A program made the position numbers and the translations under genes. From Humibacillus xanthopallidus (lineage in GTDB: Bacteria; Actinomycetota; Actinomycetes; Actinomycetales; Dermatophilaceae): 64,000 bases of DNA. The stretch spans positions 620,001-684,000 of the forward strand of contig NZ_VFQF01000003.1 of the NCBI RefSeq assembly GCF_006717145.1, written 5' to 3'. Of this stretch, positions 53,337 to 64,000 are shown in pieces (within the stretch, counting starts at the first letter, position 1; every line of letters starts with the position of its first letter). The notes beneath the pieces were generated by a model, which saw only the letters and a program-made list of their open reading frames with translations, made no database searches and was not told the DNA's origin.

Positions 53337-54569
53337 ATGACGCAGACGTCGGAACCGTCCGAGAGCGGGGGAGTGCGCGCGCACGTCGCCGACTCCTGGG
53401 TGCGCTCGGCCGCGGCTGGCGTCGAGGTCGACCGGGTCGAGGCGCCCATCACCCTTCCCGCCGACGCCCTGCGCGACCACCGAGAGGCGCATCCCCTGGC
53501 GGCGGTCTTCCCGCTGCTCGACGACGTGCTCGGCCAGGCGGCGCGTGACTGTGACGCGGTCATGGCCGTGTCGGACGCCTCGGGCCAGCTGCTCTGGGTG
53601 TGCGGCACACCGAGCGTGCTCCGCCGCGCCGAGCACATCGGCTTCGTCGAAGGCAGCAACTGGGACGAGCGGCTCGCGGGCACCAACGCGCCGGGAATGG
53701 CCCTGCGGCTCGACCGGTCGGTCAACGTGCTCGGTGCCGAGCACTTCCGGCGGTCGGTTCAGCGCTGGAGCTGCGCCGCGGTGCCGATCCACGACCCGTC
53801 TGACCAGAGCATCCTCGGGGTGCTCGACATCACCGGCGGCGACGAGATCGTCGTGCCGCAGACGATGGCGATGGTGCGCGCCGCCGCCCGCATGGCCGAG
53901 GCCGAGCTGGCCCGTGAGCTGCTCGTCAGCGGTCGGGCAGCCGCCGGAGTGGCGCGACAGGGAACCCTCTCGGTGCTCATAGAGGGCCTCGGCCGCAACG
54001 ACGCGCTGCTCACCATCGACGACGGGCGAGGCCGTCGCGAGACCCTGCGTCTCAGCCCGCGTCACAGCGAGATCCTGCTGCTGCTCGCGTCCGCCGCCCG
54101 CGGTCTGTCGGGTGACGAGCTCAATGTGCTGCTCTACGAGGAGGACAGCAGCGCCTCGACCCTCAGGGTCGAGCTCGGCCGGCTGCGCAGCCTGCTCGGT
54201 GACGCGCTGCTCGCCTCGCGGCCCTACCGCCTCGTGGCCGAGGTGGCCGGCGACTGGCTCGCGGTCGAGGCGCACCTTGCGGCTGGTGACGTCGCGAGTG
54301 CGCTGCGCGCCTATCGAGGGCCGCTCCTGCCCCGCTCGGTGGCGCCGGGCGTCGTCCGGCTGCGCGGCGACGTGGAGGGAGACCTGCGCCTCGCCCTGCT
54401 GCGCAGCGGCCGGCCCGACCTCATGTCGGCCTGGACCCGCTCGTCGTGGGGCGCCGACGACTACGAGATGTGGCAGGCCCAAGCCGCCTCGCTCGGGCCG
54501 ACGTCGCCGCTCATCCCGCTCGTCCACCACCAGATCGCCCGCCTCGACCGCGAGCTCGGCACCGCCTGA
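53337..54569 (+). CDS. GAF-domain transcriptional regulator (AcoR-like sensor, winged-helix output)
   Basis: 410 residues. Residues about 10-200 match the sensor part of acetoin/alcohol regulators: ADSWVRSAAAGVEVDRVEAP and GSNWDERLAGTNAPGMALRL inside a GAF domain. There is no AAA+ domain; the C-terminal half instead carries a winged helix (LRLSPRHSEILLLLASAARG, STLRVELGRLRSLLGDALLA) like OmpR/SARP DNA-binding domains. It lies directly upstream of the aldehyde dehydrogenase and is probably its activator. Confidence 0.88.
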   Translation: MTQTSEPSESGGVRAHVADSWVRSAAAGVEVDRVEAPITLPADALRDHREAHPLAAVFPLLDDVLGQAARDCDAVMAVSDASGQLLWVCGTPSVLRRAEHIGFVEGSNWDERLAGTNAPGMALRLDRSVNVLGAEHFRRSVQRWSCAAVPIHDPSDQSILGVLDITGGDEIVVPQTMAMVRAAARMAEAELARELLVSGRAAAGVARQGTLSVLIEGLGRNDALLTIDDGRGRRETLRLSPRHSEILLLLASAARGLSGDELNVLLYEEDSSASTLRVELGRLRSLLGDALLASRPYRLVAEVAGDWLAVEAHLAAGDVASALRAYRGPLLPRSVAPGVVRLRGDVEGDLRLALLRSGRPDLMSAWTRSSWGADDYEMWQAQAASLGPTSPLIPLVHHQIARLDRELGTA

Positions 54570-54590
54570 CCGGGACCACCCCGCACCCCG

Positions 54591-54877
54591 TCGAGTGGCC
54601 ACTCTTCGTCGCTCCCGCTGGGTCGAGTGGCCATTTCCTGTCGCTCTCGCTGAGTCGAGTGGCCACGTCTTGTCGCCCCGTTGGGTCGAGTGGCCACGTC
54701 GTGTCGCTCCCGCTGAGTCGAGGAGAGGCGGGAGGCCACGTATGCCGTCACGCCAGCACCCGGCATACGCGCGGTGAGGTGGGCGACCCACGCGACACAT
54801 CGTGGCCACTCGACGCGTGAGACCCGGCACTTTGTGGCCACTCGACATGGTGAGCCGACAGGTATTGGCCACTCGAC
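54591..54877. repeat. Phased repeat array 4 (5 forward + 3 reverse units)
   Basis: GTCGAGTGGCCA starts at 54591, 54623, 54655, 54686 and 54718 (steps 32, 32, 31, 32; the last is truncated to GTCGAGGAG). Reverse units start on the minus strand at 54814, 54846 and 54877 (steps 32, 31). Between the two sets are GTATGCCG (54739) and its inverse CGGCATAC (54761). Here the half-site is (T/G)TGTCGCT(C/T) rather than TTGGTCGCC. The array begins 22 bp after the regulator's stop. Apart from the inverted repeat at 54895, the gap 54570-54988 holds nothing else. Confidence 0.93.
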
Positions 54878-54894
54878 GGGGGTGGGTGAGCGGC

Positions 54895-54919
54895 ACGCAA
54901 CGTGGTTGCAACGTTGCGT
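54895..54919. promoter_or_regulatory. Inverted repeat upstream of aldehyde dehydrogenase
   Basis: ACGCAACG (54895-54902) and CGTTGCGT (54912-54919) flank nine bases; within it GCAACGTTGC (54908-54917) is itself a perfect palindrome. It sits 70-94 bp before ATG 54989, a suitable place for the GAF regulator encoded just upstream. Confidence 0.6.
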
Positions 54920-54988
54920 TGCCTAGCGTCGCGCCCAACACCTCGCCGGACCTGTGGGCGGGGACCACCAATGACGTTGGGAGAACAC

Positions 54989-56512
<1,524 letters not shown>

Positions 56513-56524
56513 CCGGGGCGTGAC

Positions 56525-56977
56525 ATGACCCCCGACCCTCTCGGTCACACGGGGGCCCGGACGGGTCGACCCGGAGATGCCCCGGCTTCCCCCCGCCGGG
56601 TCGACCTCACCGGTGAGGCGGCGGATCTCCTCCGCCGCCTCACCGGCACGCACGGGCCCCTGATGTTCCACCAGTCCGGCGGCTGCTGCGACGGCAGCTC
56701 GCCCATGTGCTACCCCGACGGCGACTTCATCACGAGCGAGGCGGACGTGCATCTCGGCGACCTCGTCGTCGAGGGGCTGCCCGCGCCGGTGCCCTTCTGG
56801 ATGTCGGTGTCGCAGTACGAGTACTGGAAGCACACCCATCTCACCGTCGACGTCGTGCGGGGCCGCGGGAGCGGCTTCTCCGTCGAGGCACCCGAGGGCG
56901 TCCGCTTCCTCATCCGCTCGCGCCTGCTGACCGACGAGGAGACCGCCGCCTTCGGCATCGCCGCTCCCCGCGTCTGA
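56525..56977 (+). CDS. DUF779 protein, aldehyde-dehydrogenase companion
   Basis: 150 residues: GPLMFHQSGGCCDGSSPMCY PDGDF, LVVEGLPAPVPFWMSVSQYE YWKHTHLTVDV and GRGSGFSVEAPEGVRFLIRS are the DUF779 motifs (conserved HQSGGCCDGSSPMC cysteine cluster). The gene is nearly always next to this aldehyde dehydrogenase type in Actinobacteria and proteobacteria; role unproven, maybe a metal-binding helper. ATG 56525, 12 bp after the dehydrogenase stop. Confidence 0.93.
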   Translation: MTPDPLGHTGARTGRPGDAPASPRRVDLTGEAADLLRRLTGTHGPLMFHQSGGCCDGSSPMCYPDGDFITSEADVHLGDLVVEGLPAPVPFWMSVSQYEYWKHTHLTVDVVRGRGSGFSVEAPEGVRFLIRSRLLTDEETAAFGIAAPRV

Positions 56978-57010
56978 CCGAGGGCGTATGCCGTGTGGCC
57001 CGGTCCGAGG

Positions 57011-57733
57011 TCACCCGCGCGGTGCGACCGTGGTGTCCGCGCGGCGGGACCGTGCGAGGGCGTCGGCGACGAACCCGCTCGCCTTGAGCTCCTCCACGGT
57101 CTCGCGCAGCCAGGCCGAAGCCCTGGGGGAATGTCCCTTCCGTATGGCGACCGCCTGGTGGATCTGCATGAAGGCCTCGTCGACGACGCGCAGCCCGGGT
57201 CGGGCTGCGACGAAGGCCGTCAGGGGCTGGCGGATGCCGGCCCCGACCTCGAGACCCTGCTCGACGAAGACGTCGACCCCCTCTTCACCGCGCACCAGCG
57301 TGGCGTGCTCGAGCGACCGGGTGAGGTAGCGGTCGTAGGCGGACCCCTCCTTCACCCCGATCCGCACCCCAGGGCGGTCGACGTCGGCGACGCCCGCGAT
57401 CGGCGACTCGTCAGGCACGGCGTAGACACCTTCGATGAGGACGTAGGCCGCGGTGAAGTCCACCTCCGCAGCGCGAGCCGGCTCGATGGCCAGGAAGCAG
57501 ATGTCGGCGGCACCGGTCGTCAGCGCCTCGAAGGACTTGCGTGCCGCGTCGAAGCAGACGAAGTCCACGGGCACCTCAAGACGAGAGGCGAACTCACGGG
57601 CCAGGTCGACCGTGACGCCCGAGGGTTCCGACGAAGTGCCCTGCGCCAGAACGGGATTGCCGAGATTGATAGAGGCTCGGAGAGTGCCGGTGGGCGCGAG
57701 GTCGCGGGCTACGTCGGAGACATCGGTAGGCAT
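57011..57733 (-). CDS. Family-3 solute-binding-like protein without signal peptide
   Basis: About 240 residues, ATG 57733 (or 57739). GTLRASINLGNPVLAQGTSS, SGVTVDLAREFASRLEVPVD, AADICFLAIEPARAAEVDFT AAYVLIEGVY are the two-lobed SBP-3 fold (polar amino acid or opine binding). The N-terminus MPMPTDVSDVARDLAPT has no hydrophobic stretch, so it is predicted to stay in the cytosol, unlike the usual lipoprotein. No permease or ATPase gene is near. It may be an orphan sensor or enzyme-like (cyclohexadienyl dehydratase type) protein. Confidence 0.82.
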   Translation of the reverse strand: MPTDVSDVARDLAPTGTLRASINLGNPVLAQGTSSEPSGVTVDLAREFASRLEVPVDFVCFDAARKSFEALTTGAADICFLAIEPARAAEVDFTAAYVLIEGVYAVPDESPIAGVADVDRPGVRIGVKEGSAYDRYLTRSLEHATLVRGEEGVDVFVEQGLEVGAGIRQPLTAFVAARPGLRVVDEAFMQIHQAVAIRKGHSPRASAWLRETVEELKASGFVADALARSRRADTTVAPRG

Positions 57734-57814
57734 CGGCACACCCTACGCGGCCAAGGCCCCGGTCCCGCGCTCCCGGCCCGACGGCATACGGCCGCCGGGC
57801 CGGGAGGCTGGAGG

Positions 57815-59743
57815 TCACGGGTAGTTGACGACCGTGACCGGCACGTCCGGGTTGGCGATGGTCGACGAACCACCGACGCCGTTGACGACGTTGCGGATGC
57901 CGCCCTTGCCGTTGGCCGGGTCGAGGAAGATCGTCAGCAGGTTGTGCAGCCGCACCCCAGGAGTCGTCGGCACCTCGAAGGCGTTGGCCGCGAAGATGTC
58001 GACGCCCTGGTTGAAGAAGCTGTAGGCGCCCATGCCGGTGCCGGTGAAGCTCTTGACGCCGGAGCTGACGAGCAGGGCCGGGTAGCCCTCGTGGTCGGGG
58101 GCCGACATCCACGCAGCCTGGCTGGGCGGGTCGTAGGGCAGCTCGTTCTGGAAGAAGGTCACCGAGCCGTGCTCGCCGTTCCAGATGACCTCGGTCTTCT
58201 GGTAGTGCTCGACGAAAAGGCCTGTGGCAGTGACTTGGTCGCCGTTGACGATGAGCCCGGTGTCGGCGGTGTTGGACGTCCAGCCCACTCCGTTGCCGTG
58301 GTCGGCACGCCAAGCCCAGATGTCATCGAGGATGACGTGGTCGCTGTTGACCTCGAGGCTGACCGTGGCCTTGCCGACGTAGGGTCCGCCGATGCGGAAG
58401 AAGACGTCCTGCAGGCCGGTCGGGTTGGCGGCGTCGCTCCACCCGGCGCGGCTCGGGCCCTGACCGCCCGCCGCACGCTGCGTGCCGATCTGGAGGAGCA
58501 TCGGCGAGTTGACAGGGCCGGCGTCGAAGGTGATGCCGGCGATGTCGACACCCGGCACGTCGGCGACGCGCATCGCGACCTGGCCCGAGGTGGGCGTCAG
58601 GCTGGCGAGGCCGAGGCCGAGCACGATGGTGTCGGCCCGCTTGACGCTGATCGTCTGGTCGAGGTGGTAGACGCCCGGAGTGAGCAGCAGGTGTCGCCCG
58701 CGGGCGAGCTCGCGGTTGATGACCTGGGCCGAGTCCGACGGCTTGGCGACGAAGAAGTCGCTCAGTGCGATCGACCGACCCGGGGTCGGCCCGGCGGCCC
58801 AGGTCACGCCCCGGCTGTCGGTGGCCGCAGCGGGTACGAAGACGCGGTAGGCGCCGGAGGAGTCGATGTAGAGGTACGGCTTCTCACGGCTGACCGACGT
58901 CTTCTCGACCGTCGTGTACGGGCCGCCGCAGCCCGCTGCGGCGGGGAAGCACTCGGCCGGCGCGCCCTCGGTGCCGGAGAAGACCTGGTTCCAGACGCCG
59001 TTGGTCCAGCCGTTGAGGGTGCTGTTGCGCACGAAGAACTGCTGCTGAGACCCGTTGATGATCTGCTGGTCGAACTTCGAGTCGGCGATGAAGCCACCGC
59101 TCGCGAAGGACGGCTGTGTGCAGTAGTCCATGAGCGTCGTCTGGCCCTGGACGTGCACGCGCCGCAATGGCGCCGCCTGCGACACGGCCCAGAACTGGCC
59201 GCTGTAGCAGCCGAAGTTCGGCGTCGTCACGTTGATCGTGAGGTTGGACATCGAGCGCCAGAAGTTGTTGAGCGCGATGCAGCCCGAGGCACTGCACTGG
59301 TTGCGGACGTAGATCGAGCCGTTGACGACGACGTCGCCGGGGTTCTGGCCGAGGCCGGCGACCTCCGTGTAGTAGCCGACCTGGAAGTTGAGCGGGTTCG
59401 CGGCGCTGCCGTAGGTGCCGGGGGCGAACAGCAGTGCCTAGCGCGCGCTGCCCATCTCGTTGGGCACCTGCTGGGCGGCCACGGCGTCGACCTTGGCCTG
59501 GATCTCGGACTGCGGCATCGACGGGTCGAAGACCAGCACGTTGGGACCGAGGTCGGGCGTGGTCGTCGGGGCCGCTGTGGCCACGGTGGTCACGGACGCC
59601 GGGGCCGTCGCGGGGGTCGCGGCCGACCCCGCTCCGGCGAAGGCGATGGTGGGAACGGCGGCGATGGCGGTCGCCAGGGCCATGAGGGCAAGTGGCCGCA
59701 GGGCCCGGTGACGCCAGCTGTCACGATCTCGTCGTTGAGTCAT
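57815..59743 (-). pseudogene. Secreted beta-helix protein (GH55/pectate-lyase-like) with in-frame amber stop
   Basis: One frame runs from ATG 59743 to 57815 but is interrupted by TAG at 59438-59440. The N-terminal 101 codons encode a signal peptide (LMALATAIAAVPTIAFAGAG, cleavage near SAA) and the start of the domain (FDPSMPQSEIQAKVDAVAAQ QVPNEMGSAR). After the TAG the same frame resumes ALLFAPGTYGSAANPLNFQV GYYTEVAGLGQNP, then IALNNFWRSMSNLTINV, HVILDDIWAWRADHGNGVGW and SVTFFQNELPYDP, a right-handed beta-helix. The position fits a Tyr codon (R-Y-ALLF) changed TAC to TAG. As read, only the secreted N-terminal piece, or a restart at a later ATG such as 59251, could be made. Confidence 0.82.
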
Positions 59744-59843
59744 GAGCCGAGAATTCTCCGTCGAGAGGCGGCCGTCAAGAGGTTGTGAGAGCGTTCTCAC
59801 GGCGTGGCCCACGACGGTGCCGGGCGATGCAGGCGTGCCGCAA

Positions 59844-59884
59844 CCACGCGGCATACCGGGGCAAACCTCCGGTATGCCGCGTGG
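59844..59884 (-). terminator. Hairpin of GGTATGCCGCGTGG and its inverse, downstream of the Fe-S reductase
   Basis: Perfect 16-bp arms 59844-59859 (CCACGCGGCATACCGG) and 59869-59884, with a nine-base loop, beginning 5 nt after the minus-strand stop at 59890. Likely the transcription terminator of that gene. Confidence 0.8.
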
Positions 59885-59889
59885 CGCGC

Positions 59890-62214
59890 TCAGCCCGCCG
59901 GCGCGGGCTCGGGCTCGGGGGCCGATGTCGCGGTGGTGGCGTCGCCGTCGTCACCACGACGGACGGCGGCGAGCAGCATCTGGGCGACGTCGACGACCTC
60001 GACGGCGTCGGTCGCCTTGCCGTCCTGGATCGCGGCGTTGAGCCCGTCGGAGAGCATGACCTTGCAGAAGGGGCAGCCGACGGCGATCCGCTCGGCGCCC
60101 GTCGCGAGGGCCTCCTCGGTGCGGTTCGTGTTGATCCGCGTGCCGAGCTTCTCCTCCATCCACATGCGCGCGCCGCCGGCGCCGCAGCAGAACGACTTCT
60201 CCTTCGACCGCTCCATCTCGGCGTACTCGACGCCGGGCAGGATCTGCAGCAGCTCGCGCGGCGGGGCGTAGACCTGGTTGTGTCGGCCGAGGTAGCACGG
60301 GTCGTGGTACGTCACCGTGGCCCCGGTCGACGCGGCCCCGGTGACCACGGCGTCACCGGGACGGGCCACGGGCACGAGGCGCTTCTCGCGCACGAGGCGG
60401 TTGAGCAGCTGCGTGTGGTGGAGCACCTCGTACTGCCCACCGAGCTGGGGGTACTCGTTCTTGATGGTGTTGAAGCAGTGCGCGCAGGTGACGACGATCT
60501 TCGTCGCGCCGACCTCGTTGAGGGTCTCGACGTTCTGCTGGGCGAGCATCTGGAAGAGGAACTCGTTGCCGGCGCGGCGCGCCGAGTCGCCGGTGCAGGC
60601 CTCGCCGTCGCCGAGGACGGCGAACGAGACGCCGGCGGTGTCGAGCAGCTCGGCCACGGCACGCGTCGTCTTCTTGGCGCGGTCCTCGTAGGCGCCGGCG
60701 CAGCCGACCCAGAAGAGGTAGTCGACCTCGGAGAGGTCCTCGACGTCCTGGCCGACCTGCTTGACCTCGAACGGGAGGTCCTTGGCCCAGTCCATCCGCA
60801 GACGCGGCGCGAGGCCCCACGGGTTGCTGTTCTTCTCGAGGTTCTTGAAGAGCCCGTTCAGCTCGGCCGGGAAGGCCGACTCGATGAGGTTCTTGTAGCG
60901 GCGCATGTCGACGATCGCGTCGACGTGCTCGATGTCGACGGGGCACTGCTCGACGCAGGCGCCGCAGGTGGTGCACGACCAGAGCACGTCCTCGTCGATG
61001 ACGGCGTCGGGTCCGTGCGGGTTGTAGGCAGTCAGAGGGTGGCGGATGTCGTAGCCGGTCTCGCCGACGAGCTGCTCGGTGGCGACGGCGCCCTTCGTGG
61101 CGTCGCTGAAGCCCTCGGCCGCGTCGATGCCTCCGGCGCGCACCTCCTCGGAGGCGAGCAGCCACGGCGACTTCGCGTGCGCGTGGTCGCGCAGCGTCAT
61201 GACGAGCAGCTTGGGCGAGAGCGGCTTGTCGGTGTTCCACGCCGGGCACTGGCTCTGACAGCGGCCGCACTCCGTGCACGTCGTGAAGTCGAGCAGGCCC
61301 TTCCACGTGAAGTCCTCGACCTTGCCCACCCCGAGGGCGGCATCCTCGTCGAGCTCCTCGACGTCCTCGAAGTCGAGCGGCTTGCCGTCGATGCGGATGG
61401 GCTGGAGCTCGCCGAGGCTCGTGCGGCCGTCGGCGTGGCGCTTGAAGAAGATGTTGAAGAAGGCGAGGAAGCGGTGCCAGGCGACGCCCATCGTCGGCTG
61501 CAGCGCGATGGTGATCATCCACGCGAAGGAGATGATGATCTTGATCGCGGCGATGATGACGATGAGGTTCTCGATGGTGCCGACCGACAGGCCGGTGAAG
61601 AAGTTGCCGATCCAGCCGGTCAGCGGGAAGTGGAGGGCCGTGTCCATACCAGTGCCGGTCTCGCGGGCCAGGGTCCACTCGAGGGCGCGGAGCAGCCCGA
61701 TGCAGAGGGTGACGCCGAGGATCGTCAGCTCGACGTAGTACGCCTGCCACCACGTGGAGCCGAAGAAGCGGCTGCGGCGCCCGTCCTCGCCGGCGGCCGA
61801 GCGCGGGTGGTTCTTCTGGCGGATGGCCATCAGCACGAGGATGCTGATGAAGCCCGCGAAGGCGAAGAAGTCGGTGACCCACTCGTAGAGGAAGAAGTGG
61901 CCGATCACCGGCAGGACGAAGTCGGGCTTGAAGAGCTGGCCGAACGCGTTGAGCAGCGTGAAGAAGAGCACCCCGAAGCTGACCATCGTGAACCAGTGAG
62001 CCGCGGCGACGACCGGCAGCCGCGACATGCGCGTGTGACCGAGGAACTCGCGGAACAGCGTGCGGGTGCGGGCGCCCTTGTCATCGCCGCGGTCCTCGGG
62101 CTGGCCGAGCCGGAACGTCGCCAGGAAGTGGTTGATCGTCTTGACCAGCAACGCCACCGCGACAGCGGTCACCCCGAGGCAGACGACGACGGCGACGATC
62201 TGGAGCGCACTCAT
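59890..62214 (-). CDS. Membrane Fe-S oxidoreductase, Rv0338c / heterodisulfide-reductase-like
   Basis: 774 residues. About six N-terminal helices ([40 protein letters not shown]; ...) with His residues that could bind heme, as in NarI/DsrM-type domains. Then two [4Fe-4S] motifs ([33 protein letters not shown]) and two CCG domains ([40 protein letters not shown]). The order equals the mycobacterial Rv0338c-type reductase, which is essential there and of unknown substrate. It probably links quinone/heme to a cytosolic thiol or disulfide. ATG 62214. Confidence 0.93.
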   Translation of the reverse strand: MSALQIVAVVVCLGVTAVAVALLVKTINHFLATFRLGQPEDRGDDKGARTRTLFREFLGHTRMSRLPVVAAAHWFTMVSFGVLFFTLLNAFGQLFKPDFVLPVIGHFFLYEWVTDFFAFAGFISILVLMAIRQKNHPRSAAGEDGRRSRFFGSTWWQAYYVELTILGVTLCIGLLRALEWTLARETGTGMDTALHFPLTGWIGNFFTGLSVGTIENLIVIIAAIKIIISFAWMITIALQPTMGVAWHRFLAFFNIFFKRHADGRTSLGELQPIRIDGKPLDFEDVEELDEDAALGVGKVEDFTWKGLLDFTTCTECGRCQSQCPAWNTDKPLSPKLLVMTLRDHAHAKSPWLLASEEVRAGGIDAAEGFSDATKGAVATEQLVGETGYDIRHPLTAYNPHGPDAVIDEDVLWSCTTCGACVEQCPVDIEHVDAIVDMRRYKNLIESAFPAELNGLFKNLEKNSNPWGLAPRLRMDWAKDLPFEVKQVGQDVEDLSEVDYLFWVGCAGAYEDRAKKTTRAVAELLDTAGVSFAVLGDGEACTGDSARRAGNEFLFQMLAQQNVETLNEVGATKIVVTCAHCFNTIKNEYPQLGGQYEVLHHTQLLNRLVREKRLVPVARPGDAVVTGAASTGATVTYHDPCYLGRHNQVYAPPRELLQILPGVEYAEMERSKEKSFCCGAGGARMWMEEKLGTRINTNRTEEALATGAERIAVGCPFCKVMLSDGLNAAIQDGKATDAVEVVDVAQMLLAAVRRGDDGDATTATSAPEPEPAPAG

Positions 62215-62356
62215 GCCGGGGAGTCTACTGACGTGTGAGCAAGCGCTTAGTGAATGTGACGGCCGTCGCGACGTGACGAACCTCCCGATGCCACCCCAAT
62301 CGTCCCCAGCGCGGGCCCAGCGGTCTCCCAGGCGCCGCCCGGATGATGGGCGGGAC

Positions 62357-62385
62357 TTGGCAGGGATAACGAGATGTTGGAATAT
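62357..62385 (+). promoter_or_regulatory. Promoter candidate for cysK
   Basis: TTGGCA (62357-62362) and GAATAT (62380-62385) are separated by 17 bp, in the 259-bp region between the divergent Fe-S reductase and cysK. It would give a leader of about 80 nt. Confidence 0.35.
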
Positions 62386-62396
62386 GCATAAGGAAC

Positions 62397-62421
62397 ACTC
62401 GGTTGTCGCTGACAGCCGAGT
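62397..62421 (+). promoter_or_regulatory. Hairpin in the cysK leader
   Basis: ACTCGGTTGTC-GCT-GACAGCCGAGT, 11-bp stem with one G-U pair and a three-base loop, 53 bp before the start. It may be an operator for a cysteine regulator or an RNA attenuator hairpin; no regulator is adjacent. Confidence 0.4.
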
Positions 62422-62473
62422 CACCAGACTGTTCGCACCACATCGCACCGCCAGGCCGAAAGGGCACTCAGCA

Positions 62474-63403
62474 ATGCCGATTTACGACGACGTCACCAAG
62501 CTGATCGGCAACACGCCGCTCGTGCGCATCAACAAGATCACCGACGGCGCCGAGGCCACCGTCGCGGCCAAGCTGGAGTTCTACAACCCGGCCAACTCCG
62601 TCAAGGACCGCATCGGCGTCGCGATCGTCGACGCCGCCGAGGCGAGCGGCGCGCTCCAGCCCGGTGGCACGATCGTCGAGGCGACGTCGGGCAACACCGG
62701 CATCGCGCTCGCCATGGTTGGCGCGGCCCGCGGCTACAAGGTCGTGCTGACGATGCCCGAGTCGATGAGCAAGGAGCGCCGCGCGCTGCTGCGCGCCTTC
62801 GGTGCCGAGCTCGTCCTCACCGACCCGTCGACCGGCATGAAGGGGGCCGTCGCAAAGGCCGACGAGATCGCCGCTGAGCGTGGCGGCGTGCTGGCCCGCC
62901 AGTTCGCCAACGAGGCCAACCCCGAGATCCACCGCAAGACGACGGCCGAGGAGATCTGGAAGGACACCGACGGCGCGGTCGACATCGTCGTCGCGGGCAT
63001 CGGCACCGGCGGCACGATCACCGGCATCGGCCAGGTGCTCAAGGCCCGCAAGCCGAGCATCCAGATGATCGCCGTCGAGCCGGAGGAGAGCCCGATCCTC
63101 AACGGCGGCCAGCCCGGCCCGCACAAGATCCAGGGCATCGGCGCCAACTTCGTGCCGGAGATCCTCGACACCGAGATCTACGACGAGGTCATCGACATCA
63201 ACGCCGAGACCTCCGTGAAGTGGGCCCGCCGGGCCGCGACCGAGGAGGGCCTGCTCGTCGGCATCAGCTCGGGCGCCGCTCTCGCCGCCGCCGTCCAGGT
63301 GGCCCAGCGCCCGGAGAACGCGGGCAAGACGATCGTCGTCATCATCCCCTCGTTCGGCGAGCGCTACCTGTCCACGATCCTCTTCGAGGGTCTCGTCGAC
63401 TGA
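62474..63403 (+). CDS. cysK: Cysteine synthase A (O-acetylserine sulfhydrylase)
   Basis: 309 residues. PLP lysine in [19 protein letters not shown] (residue 44), [20 protein letters not shown] (substrate loop), [16 protein letters not shown] (PLP phosphate loop) and [15 protein letters not shown]. It makes L-cysteine from O-acetyl-L-serine and sulfide. The serine acetyltransferase gene starts 11 bp downstream, giving the classical cysK-cysE operon. Confidence 0.97.
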   Translation: MPIYDDVTKLIGNTPLVRINKITDGAEATVAAKLEFYNPANSVKDRIGVAIVDAAEASGALQPGGTIVEATSGNTGIALAMVGAARGYKVVLTMPESMSKERRALLRAFGAELVLTDPSTGMKGAVAKADEIAAERGGVLARQFANEANPEIHRKTTAEEIWKDTDGAVDIVVAGIGTGGTITGIGQVLKARKPSIQMIAVEPEESPILNGGQPGPHKIQGIGANFVPEILDTEIYDEVIDINAETSVKWARRAATEEGLLVGISSGAALAAAVQVAQRPENAGKTIVVIIPSFGERYLSTILFEGLVD

Positions 63404-63414
63404 AAGTCGTCCCC

Positions 63415-64000
63415 ATGAGCTCAGCAGTCACGACCCACCCGACCTCGATGCCCGCGCGCCCTGCCGAGCCCTCCCTGTCGCTCGTCCGCGGCGAGGGGGT
63501 GTCGTCGGTGTCATCGGTGCCGTCCCCGTCCGACGAGGTCGCCCCGGCCGCACCGCAGCGGTATGCCGGCCCGCTCGGTCTCGCGCGCAAGCTCGCTGAC
63601 CGTGCCCTCGAGGACATCGACGGCGCGCTCGAGCGTGACCCGGCGGCGTCGTCGCGACTCGAGGTCGTGCTCACCTCGCCCGGACTGCACGCCATCTGGG
63701 CCCACCGGGGTCTGCACGAGCTGTGGAAGCGGCCCGGCGGCCGGCTGCCGGCCCGGGTGCTCGCGACCGTCTCGCGCTCGCTCACCGGCGTCGAGATCCA
63801 CCCGGGTGCCCGTCTCGGCCGGCGCTTCTTCATCGACCACGGCATGGGCGTCGTCATCGGTGAGACCGCGGAGGTCGGCGACGACGTCATGCTCTACCAC
63901 GGGGTGACCCTGGGCGGCCGGTCGCTGGCGAGGGTCAAGCGGCACCCGACGGTGGGCAACCGCGTGACGATCGGGGCCGGTGCGCGCGTGCTCGGGCCGG
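63415..64000 (+). CDS. cysE: Serine O-acetyltransferase, 3' end outside the window
   Basis: Starts ATG 63415; about 195 residues visible. The first about 50 residues are a Ser/Pro/Val-rich extension ([20 protein letters not shown]) that most homologues lack. The catalytic left-handed beta-helix begins at about residue 120: [45 protein letters not shown], with catalytic Asp-His in IDHG. It feeds O-acetylserine to cysK and normally binds the CysK active site through its C-terminal tail. Confidence 0.95.
   Translation, partial: MSSAVTTHPTSMPARPAEPSLSLVRGEGVSSVSSVPSPSDEVAPAAPQRYAGPLGLARKLADRALEDIDGALERDPAASSRLEVVLTSPGLHAIWAHRGLHELWKRPGGRLPARVLATVSRSLTGVEIHPGARLGRRFFIDHGMGVVIGETAEVGDDVMLYHGVTLGGRSLARVKRHPTVGNRVTIGAGARVLGP

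Noticed and set aside
62215-62473. Known riboswitch or SAM/cysteine T-box in the cysK leader
   Set aside because: Only one short hairpin is visible and no conserved riboswitch core could be aligned.

Overview
The window is very GC-rich, uses GTG and TTG starts alongside ATG, and carries Actinobacteria markers: a mycothiol-linked maleylpyruvate-isomerase-type protein, a GAF-ANTAR regulator, a SigB/SigF-type sigma factor, an Rv0338c-type Fe-S oxidoreductase and a dcd/tRNA-Gly neighbourhood. The gene set and its density of the word GTATGCCG suggest the Intrasporangiaceae (Janibacter/Knoellia/Terrabacter-like). That placement is inference. The window looks like ordinary chromosome: I saw no prophage, insertion sequence, integrase or CRISPR array.

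Layout. 1-5970: SDR fragment, DHA2 efflux pump with divergent TetR, a secreted protein, a DksA/TraR zinc-finger protein and a large unknown. 6158-9954: Nramp metal transporter, then a likely sulfur-stress cluster (CstR-like repressor, DUF302, thioredoxin, Cys-rich small protein, TauE exporter) with two matching operators. 10095-17120: two acyl-CoA dehydrogenases and an enoyl-CoA hydratase, an MFS protein, and a MarR-controlled DHA2 pump. 17431-29828: GAF-ANTAR protein, sigma factor, a CopD-CtaG copper/cytochrome oxidase protein, a nitrilase/NHLRC2-like operon, membrane proteins, an HTH regulator and two overlapping small genes. 29800-44944: an FadE5-like dehydrogenase, an atypical tRNA-Gly(UCC), SulP, GlpD and an AGPS-like flavoprotein, a glycosyltransferase, an APC permease, tRNA-Gly(CCC), an AAA+ ATPase, dcd and a gene remnant. 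45108-49007: a complete osmoprotectant ABC operon, then a Zur-type box and a zinc-free L33. 49327-64000: hydrolase and P450, a frameshifted proline iminopeptidase, a GAF regulator with aldehyde dehydrogenase and DUF779, a secreted beta-helix gene broken by one amber codon, the Fe-S reductase, and cysK-cysE.

The most unusual structure is non-coding. Five intergenic tracts hold tandem arrays of short units spaced mostly 31 or 32 bp apart, which is three DNA turns. Each array starts about 4-22 bp after a stop codon, with units in the sense orientation of that gene, and four of the five then meet units in the opposite orientation. Four arrays share the core GTCGAG(A/T)GGCCA and one uses ATCGAAAGAGCA. 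Separately, GTATGCCG occurs about 48 times by hand count on both strands, in genes and between them, even where it forces the rare codon ATA. I know of no description of either.

Other points of note: the tRNA-Gly(UCC) has lost U33, G18 and pseudouridine-55 yet keeps glycine identity elements, an encoded CCA and its own terminator. Three genes are visibly broken (44.7 kb, 51.5 kb, 57.8 kb).
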